Positions 33,726 through 39,457 of a stretch of DNA of 54,181 nucleotides are shown piece by piece. The position numbers and the translations under genes were made by a program. Source of the DNA: JAGMXM01 sp964458325 (GTDB lineage: Bacteria > Verrucomicrobiota > Verrucomicrobiia > Limisphaerales > UBA1319); NCBI GenBank assembly GCA_964458325.1, contig CAYWIM010000021.1, forward strand, positions 1 to 54,181, in the 5' to 3' direction. The notes beneath the pieces were generated by a model. It saw only the letters and a list, made by a program, of their open reading frames with translations. It searched no databases and was not told the DNA's origin. Each line of letters begins with the position of its first letter. Position 1 is the first letter of the stretch.

Positions 33726-34877
33726 ATGTTAGCGACACAAATTCGTCAGAAAGACAGCCTGTTTTATTTCGCGGCGTATCCGGCCGAGGATCTGCTGGGC
33801 AAGATCCGGTTCATCAGCCGGTTTTATGGCGAGGAAGGCTCGATCACGCCCGAGGACGCGCCGATGGAGGACGAGGTGGCGCAGTTCATCCGCCGGATCG
33901 AGCGTTCGGACAAGGCGTTTCAGCGCCAGCTTTCGCGGGCGAAGGTCCGGTCGATCAAGAATTTCTACCAGACGGCGGTGAGCCAGCCGCCGATCCCGGG
34001 GACGATTCTGCTGTTTAGCGCGGATGCATTACGGTTCGAGCCGATGGGAGGGCTGAGCAGCGTGGGGCATTTGCAGGAACCGGCGGGCAAGTATCTGATC
34101 ATCGACGGCCAGCATCGGCTGGCGGCGCTGCATTTTTTTTGCCAGGAACGGCCGGGCGAGGCGGCTCATCTGATGGTGCCTTGCATCATCTTCGACGGCC
34201 GGAGCGAGGATTTCGCGGCGGAGATGTTTGTGATCATCAACTCGACGCCGACGCGGATCAACAAGAGCCATCTGGTGGACCTGTATGAGCGGGTGTCGTG
34301 GGCGGCGCCGGACAAGCGACTGGCGGCGCAGGTGGTCGACCAGCTGTATGGGGAAGCGGACAGCCCGCTGCGTTACCGCATCAACCGGCTGGGGGGGCGT
34401 AGCCGGCAGGACAAATGGATCCTGCAGGCAGAGCTGTTTCACGAAGTCTACCGGTGGGTCGAGGCCGAGTGGGGCGAGCGCGACCTGCCTGCGCCCACCC
34501 GCAACGAGGTCCGGCTGCGATACGAGGCCCTGCGCGATTTCTTCCGCGCCGCCGCGGCTGTCTGGGGAGAGACCTGGGGCCGGGAGACCCATTTTGTCAC
34601 CGCGGCGGTCACCCTCAAGGCGATGGTGCGGGTCGCGGTCGAGCTGGTCCGGGGGGACGACGGGCCGGCGGACGAGCGGGTGAGCCGCTGGACCAGCCGG
34701 CTGCAGCCGTGGGCAGAGCTTAAATCCAAGTTCCGCGCGGACGGCTTTTACGAGCGGTTTCCGGCCAAAGGCCAGGTGGAGCGGGTGGGCCGCATCCATC
34801 GGGAGCTGGCGAGGGCGATCGGGCTGAAGATCGAGTCCAGGGACCGCCGGGATCCGAAGGCCGGCATCGAGGGATAG
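33726..34877 (+). CDS. DGQHR-domain (DndB-like) protein
   Basis: The 383-residue protein carries the DGQHR motif at residues 127-131 (YLIIDGQHRLAAL), the mark of the family that includes DndB, regulator of DNA phosphorothioation clusters. A GGAGG 8 bp before ATG 33726 sets the start; the open frame extends upstream but without a start of equal quality. No dndA, C, D or E or restriction gene is nearby, so this is a solitary member of unknown function. IINSTPTRINKSHLVDLYER resembles the helical part of DndB/DGQHR proteins. It might bind nucleotides or DNA. Confidence 0.85.
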   Translation: MLATQIRQKDSLFYFAAYPAEDLLGKIRFISRFYGEEGSITPEDAPMEDEVAQFIRRIERSDKAFQRQLSRAKVRSIKNFYQTAVSQPPIPGTILLFSADALRFEPMGGLSSVGHLQEPAGKYLIIDGQHRLAALHFFCQERPGEAAHLMVPCIIFDGRSEDFAAEMFVIINSTPTRINKSHLVDLYERVSWAAPDKRLAAQVVDQLYGEADSPLRYRINRLGGRSRQDKWILQAELFHEVYRWVEAEWGERDLPAPTRNEVRLRYEALRDFFRAAAAVWGETWGRETHFVTAAVTLKAMVRVAVELVRGDDGPADERVSRWTSRLQPWAELKSKFRADGFYERFPAKGQVERVGRIHRELARAIGLKIESRDRRDPKAGIEG

Positions 34878-34967
34878 CCCGGCCGACGGGGGGCAGACCG
34901 CGGAAAAACACTTTTCTTTTACGAGAAGTTCCGTATGTTTGCCAGTCGCCAGTTTGCGACGAACGCT

Positions 34968-35468
34968 ATGAACACAACGCAAAACAATCTCAAAGAAGCA
35001 TTCGCCGGAGAGAGCCAAGCCAGCCAAAAGTACCTGGCCTTCTCGAGGCGAGCCGAGAAGGAAGGTTTCCGTAACATCGCCAAGCTGTTCCGCACGGCGG
35101 CCGAAGCCGAGCGAATCCACGCGGAGGGACACCTTGCGGCCATGGACGGCATCGGGCGCACGGCGGAGAATCTCCAGGCCGCGATTGCGGGGGAAACGTA
35201 CGAATTCACCCAGATGTATCCGCCGATGGTCCAGCAGGCGGAGGCGGATGGCCACAAAGCCAAGCGGATGTTCGATTACGCGGTGAAAGCCGAGGCCGTC
35301 CATGCGCGCCTCTATCAGATGGCCCTGGAGGCTGCGCAGCAAGGCAAGGATCTGCCGCAGGACAAAATCTATCTCTGCCCGATCTGCGGCGACATCGAGT
35401 TCGGAACTCCGCCCGAGATCTGCCCGGTCTGCAAGGCGAAGGGGTCGTGCTTCATCCAGGTCGGATGA
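34968..35468 (+). CDS. rbr: Rubrerythrin
   Basis: This 166-residue protein has the four-helix di-iron domain with two E-x2-H motifs (EAERIHAE and KAEAVHAR) and the additional glutamates in AFAGESQASQKY and AIAGETYE. A C-terminal rubredoxin follows (CPICGDIEFG, then CPVC). Rubrerythrins reduce hydrogen peroxide in oxygen-sensitive cells. The start MNTTQ at 34968 is preferred; an earlier ATG at 34935 gives an atypical extension. It is followed by a flavin reductase-rubredoxin gene, a likely electron donor. Confidence 0.93.
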   Translation: MNTTQNNLKEAFAGESQASQKYLAFSRRAEKEGFRNIAKLFRTAAEAERIHAEGHLAAMDGIGRTAENLQAAIAGETYEFTQMYPPMVQQAEADGHKAKRMFDYAVKAEAVHARLYQMALEAAQQGKDLPQDKIYLCPICGDIEFGTPPEICPVCKAKGSCFIQVG

Positions 35469-35571
35469 TGGGGGGCGCGCTTGGGCGGTGTCCGCTGCCA
35501 AGGCTGGCGAGGCGCGCGCCTCGGGTCCCGGATCGCGGGCAGGGCGCTCCTTGCACGGCACATTGTCCAGT

Positions 35572-36294
35572 ATGAATCGCGAAGCCTTTTATAAAATCAC
35601 CTACGGTCTTTACGTGGTCAGCTCGGCCGATGGGGGGCAAAGCAACGGGTATATCGGCAACACGGTCTTTCAAGTCACCGCCCAGCCTCCCCGGTTTGCC
35701 GTTGCCTGCAATAAGGACAACCACACGGCGGGGCTGATCCAGCGAAGCCGTGTGTTCGCGATCTCCATCCTCCGGCAGGACGCCAGGGCCGAGCTCATCG
35801 GCCTGTTCGGATACCAGTCGGGACGGACGGTGAACAAATTCGACTCGATGCGGCATCGGATGGGCCAAACCGGCGCCCCGATCCTGCTCGAGGACACGCT
35901 GGGGTGGCTGGAGTGCAGGCTGGTGCAGACCGTGGACGTGGGCACGCACCTTCTCTTTGTGGGCGAGCTGGTGGACGGCGATGTGACGGGCTGCTCCGAT
36001 CCGCCGCTCACCTACGCTTATTACCGGGACGTCAAGAAGGGCAAAGCGCCCAAGAACGCCCCCACCTACATCGAGCCCGCTCCGAGCGACGCCGCGGCCC
36101 AGACCGGGGCGCCCGACAACGCTCCTCCGCCCGCCGCCCAATACGCCTGCAGCATCTGCGGCCACATCTACGATCCCGCCGTGGGGGATCCGGATGCGGG
36201 AATCCCGCCCGGCACCCGGTTCGAAGACCTGCCGGAGGACTGGATCTGCCCGGTGTGCCGCGCCGACAAATCCTATTTCGTCAAACAAACGTAA
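35572..36294 (+). CDS. hrb: Flavin reductase-rubredoxin fusion (high-molecular-weight rubredoxin)
   Basis: The 240 residues have an N-terminal FMN-binding flavin reductase domain (YKITYGLYVVSSADGGQSNG, then LIGLFGYQSGRTVNKF) and a C-terminal rubredoxin (CSICGHIYDP, then CPVCRADKSYF). In anaerobes this architecture passes NAD(P)H electrons to flavodiiron proteins or rubrerythrin to remove oxygen or peroxide. A proline/alanine linker joins the domains. It lies 103 bp after rubrerythrin and just before the CDGSH gene, forming one stress cassette. Confidence 0.88.
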   Translation: MNREAFYKITYGLYVVSSADGGQSNGYIGNTVFQVTAQPPRFAVACNKDNHTAGLIQRSRVFAISILRQDARAELIGLFGYQSGRTVNKFDSMRHRMGQTGAPILLEDTLGWLECRLVQTVDVGTHLLFVGELVDGDVTGCSDPPLTYAYYRDVKKGKAPKNAPTYIEPAPSDAAAQTGAPDNAPPPAAQYACSICGHIYDPAVGDPDAGIPPGTRFEDLPEDWICPVCRADKSYFVKQT

Positions 36295-36320
36295 TCCTCG
36301 AGGTTCATCGCCTAACGCCC

Positions 36321-36566
36321 ATGAAAAACCCTGTGATCGCACAAAAATCACCCGCGGTTCAAAAAGCCGAAAAGGGCGCCTATCACTGGTGCGCCTGCGG
36401 GAAATCGAAGGGGCAGCCCTTTTGCGACGGATCCCACGCGGGCACCGAGTTCAGGCCCATGAAAGTGGAGATCGGGGAGGCCAAGACGGTGGCTTGGTGT
36501 CTGTGCAAGCACACGAAGACCCCCCCCTTTTGCGACGGATCTCACAAGAGCCTCCCGAAGGCATAA
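36321..36566 (+). CDS. Double CDGSH iron-sulfur protein
   Basis: This 81-residue protein has two CDGSH-type 2Fe-2S motifs: CACGKSKGQPFCDGSH and CLCKHTKTPPFCDGSH. Each has the C-x-C, C and H ligand set. Such proteins bind labile 2Fe-2S clusters and act in redox sensing or electron transfer. It begins 26 bp after the flavin reductase-rubredoxin gene and probably belongs to the same unit. Confidence 0.9.
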   Translation: MKNPVIAQKSPAVQKAEKGAYHWCACGKSKGQPFCDGSHAGTEFRPMKVEIGEAKTVAWCLCKHTKTPPFCDGSHKSLPKA

Positions 36567-36615
36567 GAGGCCCGGGTTCGAGCTGCGCAGCGGGTCTCTC
36601 GCTCGGAGGCCAGGC

Positions 36616-37521
36616 TCAGAACACCTCGGTCCTGAAGCCCGTCGCCTCCCGCACGCGATGGGCAATCCGCGAGAGAAAGGGCAGCGACAAATGGTGGCAG
36701 CTCGCCACCGCGGTTGGGCAATGGGCCGAGTAGATCTGCACCAGGGCGATCTGGGCGCCGGCATCCCTCAGCTCGACCAGGCGCTGGACGTATTCCTCGA
36801 TGTCTTCGGACGATGGCGACTCGTTGTGGACACTGGCAAAGAGGCTCTGGATGACTACCGGGCGCTGGCGTCCCACCAGGAGGATGTTATCCAAGACCTT
36901 CGCCAGCGGCACGCGTGACCGGTTGATTCGGTCCATGCCCGACTGGGTGCCGGCATCCAGCTTTGCCCACAGCTCATCCTGGGCCGTAAACCACTCCAGC
37001 CCCTGGCGCACCTCGGGCAGATGCAGCCCAGTTGCGTTGGTGACCAGGGCGAGCTGAAAGAAGGATTGCGGATTCAGGGCGCGCAGATGCACGAGCGATC
37101 GCACGACCTCCGAGAAATTCGGGCAGAGCGTCGGCTCCCCGTTGCCGCTCAAGGAGACGTTCTGAAACCGCAGCAGATCTGGCGGCACTGTCGCATAGCA
37201 CGGCAACTCCCGTATCTTGTCCCGGCGGATCCACGAGAGCATCCGCTGCAGCTCGGACACCATGACGCGGACATCGACCCGGGATCCTCCCGCTGCCTCA
37301 TCCCGGCGAATCTCGCAATACACACACCGGAAGTTGCAGTTCTGATCGGGATTGAGATTGACGCCCACCGACAATCCACGCGCCCGTTGCGAGACCATCA
37401 GGTAGACCAGCCGGTTGTCGAAGTAATTGCGCGGCTCGCCAAAGACCGATTCGATGCGAGTGGATCCCTCGACCGGATCCGCCTCCGGTGTTTGCCGACC
37501 TGATTTGCGGGCGCGCGCCAT
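36616..37521 (-). CDS. Radical SAM protein, Fe-S oxidoreductase type
   Basis: The 301 residues carry C62-x3-C66-x2-C69 (QNCNFRCVYCE), then VSLSGNGEPTLCPNF and LVTNATGLHLPEV, the pattern of single-domain radical SAM Fe-S oxidoreductases. It lacks SPASM or B12 domains. The start at 37521 (MARARKSGRQ) is chosen over an upstream start at 37653 because that extension is unlike the family. It is convergent with the CDGSH gene, with a 49-bp gap, and divergent from exbB. The substrate is unknown. Confidence 0.85.
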   Translation of the reverse strand: MARARKSGRQTPEADPVEGSTRIESVFGEPRNYFDNRLVYLMVSQRARGLSVGVNLNPDQNCNFRCVYCEIRRDEAAGGSRVDVRVMVSELQRMLSWIRRDKIRELPCYATVPPDLLRFQNVSLSGNGEPTLCPNFSEVVRSLVHLRALNPQSFFQLALVTNATGLHLPEVRQGLEWFTAQDELWAKLDAGTQSGMDRINRSRVPLAKVLDNILLVGRQRPVVIQSLFASVHNESPSSEDIEEYVQRLVELRDAGAQIALVQIYSAHCPTAVASCHHLSLPFLSRIAHRVREATGFRTEVF

Positions 37522-37862
37522 GCCGATTCGAGAAGCTACCCGGCCGATTTCTTGCCAGCATAAGAGGGCCCGCCACTCCTGGCTTAGCAAAGGTTGGGAA
37601 ATGCTGAACCAAAATTGGTCTCGGAGCGTGTTGGGAGGGAGTCCTGGAGGCACGAAGGGATCCCGTTCCGCTTTTGTCGTGAAAACGTAACTGGACCGTC
37701 ATGGATTCGCCACGGGCAATCCCTAGCGTGGGCACGGTTAGCGATGGGAACGCATGAAACCGCAAAACAGCGAGCGGCATTCGGACTGGCGGATCAAGCT
37801 GCCGGAGGCGCTGCTGGCGAGATGGAGCGAGGCATGTGGAATATGAATCTCTGACTATTGTG
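37522..37862. other. Divergent intergenic region, radical SAM gene/exbB
   Basis: This region of about 340 bp must hold the promoters for both flanking operons. Apart from the 30-codon frame at 37754-37846 no feature is recognised. Confidence 0.4.
37754..37846 (+). CDS. Possible 30-residue peptide upstream of exbB
   Basis: ATG at 37754 opens a 30-codon frame ending TGA at 37846 and coding for SDWRIKLPEALLARWSEACG in its middle. The RIKLPEALLARW stretch looks like the first strand and helix of ribbon-helix-helix (CopG-like) proteins but is too short to fold as one. It may be a leader peptide, a remnant or chance. The stop lies 17 bp before the exbB ATG. Confidence 0.25.
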   Translation: MKPQNSERHSDWRIKLPEALLARWSEACGI

Positions 37863-38711
37863 ATGGCGAACGCCGTTTCATTCGCCGTGGACAAGCTCAC
37901 GACCGAAGGCAAGGTGACGATCATCCTGCTGATCTTCGCATCGCTTTTCAGCTGGACCGTCATCATCTCGAAGGGCCGGCAACTGTACCGGGCAATCACG
38001 ATGGCCAAAAAGTTTTTCGGCGCGTACCGCGCGACGCGGGATCCGCTGGAGATCCACAGAAAGGGAATGGAATTCGATGGCGCCCCGGCCTACGAAGTTT
38101 ACGCGAGCGGGGCCGAGGAACTTGACTACCACCTGAAGCATCATCCCGTGGCGAGCCGGGATGCGGGAGAGGGTTCGATCTCGGCAGAAGATTTCAACAG
38201 GGTGGGCGCCGAGTCAGACCTTTGCGCCGGACGTCGGGCGGCGAAGATTAGCGGTGCTTCATTGGAGGCGGTGCAGGTTGCCCTGGAGCGGGCGGTCAGC
38301 GCGCAGTCGATATCGCTGGAGAAAGGGATGATCGTTCTATCCACCGCTGTGGCGGGCGGGCCGTTCATCGGGCTGCTGGGGACGGTGTGGGGAGTGATGG
38401 AGACCTTTTCCGGAATCGCCCAGGTGCAGGCGGCGAGCCTGGTCGCGATGGCGCCGGGTGTCGCCGCCGCGCTGCTGGCGACGGTCACCGGTCTGTTGGT
38501 CGCCATCCCGGCCATGTTCGCCTACAACTACATGATCACCCAGATTCGGGCCATCACGCAGGAGTTGGACAACTTCGCCAGCGAACTGGCGACGGCGATC
38601 GAGCACCGGTACGTCGATCGGCAGCCCATCGCCGGCGAGATCGCCGATGCGTTCCAGAAGATGCGCGGGGGGACGCCGGCGGCGGAGCTGGTGGAATCGT
38701 GGGCGGGATAG
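37863..38711 (+). CDS. exbB: ExbB/TolQ/MotA-family proton channel subunit
   Basis: The 282 residues have the three-helix layout: one near residues 18-36 and two late ones (MIVLSTAVAGGPFIGLLGTV and LVAMAPGVAAALLATVTGLL). These contain the conserved GLLGTVWGVMETF and PGVAAALLAT stretches. The cytoplasmic loop between helices 1 and 2 is long. ExbB with ExbD forms the proton-driven motor of the TonB system. ATG at 37863 is preferred; a GTG at 37836 lies in the same frame. exbD and the TonB-like fusion receptor follow. Confidence 0.9.
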   Translation: MANAVSFAVDKLTTEGKVTIILLIFASLFSWTVIISKGRQLYRAITMAKKFFGAYRATRDPLEIHRKGMEFDGAPAYEVYASGAEELDYHLKHHPVASRDAGEGSISAEDFNRVGAESDLCAGRRAAKISGASLEAVQVALERAVSAQSISLEKGMIVLSTAVAGGPFIGLLGTVWGVMETFSGIAQVQAASLVAMAPGVAAALLATVTGLLVAIPAMFAYNYMITQIRAITQELDNFASELATAIEHRYVDRQPIAGEIADAFQKMRGGTPAAELVESWAG

Positions 38712-38753
38712 GCGGATCGATGGGATCCCGAAGCACAGGCATCGCGAAAGGCC

Positions 38754-39167
38754 ATGAAGAAGTACTCCTCATCCAAGCACGGCACGATGCACGAGCTGAA
38801 CATCACGCCGCTGCTCGACCTGGTGTTCGTGCTGCTGGTCATTTTCATCATCACGACGGCCCCGCCCTTGAATGAGATGGACATCAGCCTGCCCTCGGCG
38901 ACGCCGAACCCGAAGGAAGAGGTGACGAAGAAGGCGAACTTTGTTTCTCTGGACAACCAGGGGACGGTTTTTCTGAACGGCGTGGAGATGACCTTGGACC
39001 AGCTGCTCGGCACCCTGGTCGAGTTTCGAAAGAAGGATGCGGATCTGAACGTCGTTGTGGCCGGGGATCGGGCGATCCATTACCAGCGCGTCATCGATGT
39101 GCTCGATGTGCTGGTTTCGGCGAACATCGTGAAGGTGGGTTTGGCGACGGACACCTCCGGCCGATGA
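38754..39167 (+). CDS. exbD: ExbD/TolR-family protein
   Basis: The 137 residues have one N-terminal transmembrane helix (LNITPLLDLVFVLLVIFIIT) with the conserved aspartate of ITPLLDLVFVLLV, thought to be protonated in the motor. A periplasmic domain follows, ending VLVSANIVKVGLAT. It lies 42 bp after exbB. The next gene in the order exbB-exbD-x is normally tonB; here it is a TonB-like N-terminus fused to a receptor, 290 bp downstream. Confidence 0.92.
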   Translation: MKKYSSSKHGTMHELNITPLLDLVFVLLVIFIITTAPPLNEMDISLPSATPNPKEEVTKKANFVSLDNQGTVFLNGVEMTLDQLLGTLVEFRKKDADLNVVVAGDRAIHYQRVIDVLDVLVSANIVKVGLATDTSGR

Positions 39168-39263
39168 TGCAACCGCATCCCATGCGCCAAACCGTCTCTT
39201 TGACGGATCGCGTCATCAGCCGACAAGGCCCGGTTGGGAAATCCGGCTTACAGAATTCTGCAA

Positions 39264-39293
39264 GCCGCGCGCCCTGGCGCGGCAAGATGGATG
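39264..39293. repeat. 30-bp hairpin direct repeat, copy 1
   Basis: GCCGCGC-GCCCTG-GCGCGGC plus CAAGATGGATG. The 7-bp stem is perfect. An identical unit lies 93 bp on. It sits in the exbD-receptor spacer and could stabilise or attenuate the transcript. Confidence 0.75.
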
Positions 39294-39308
39294 ACATGGA
39301 TCCGAGCG

Positions 39309-39326
39309 CCGGGTCGGGTGACCCGG
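39309..39326. repeat. Hairpin between the two direct repeats
   Basis: CCGGGTC-GGGT-GACCCGG has a perfect 7-bp stem and a 4-nt loop. There is no T-run after it, so an intrinsic terminator is unlikely. Confidence 0.55.
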
Positions 39327-39356
39327 CCTACACGGGGGCGGGCGATAGCGATGCAG

Positions 39357-39386
39357 GCCGCGCGCCCTGGCGCGGCAAGATGGATG
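39357..39386. repeat. 30-bp hairpin direct repeat, copy 2
   Basis: This unit is identical to 39264-39293. Together with the hairpin between them, these give three GC stems in the spacer before the fusion receptor. Confidence 0.75.
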
Positions 39387-39457
39387 TCGTTCCGTGCCGG
39401 AGGCTTGTCGCCGATTGACCGTTGCCGAGGCCGGATTCGAAACACCACTCCGTTCCG

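Noticed and set aside
33726..34877. Phosphorothioation or defence island around the DGQHR gene
   Set aside because: Neighbours are a propeller protein and oxygen-defence genes; no dnd, restriction or other defence gene is visible.
37863..39167. Flagellar motor genes (MotA/MotB)
   Set aside because: The second protein lacks a peptidoglycan-binding domain and has ExbD features, and no flagellar gene is near.
39309..39326. Intrinsic terminator after exbD
   Set aside because: The stem is good but no T-run follows; repeats on both sides suggest a REP-type element.
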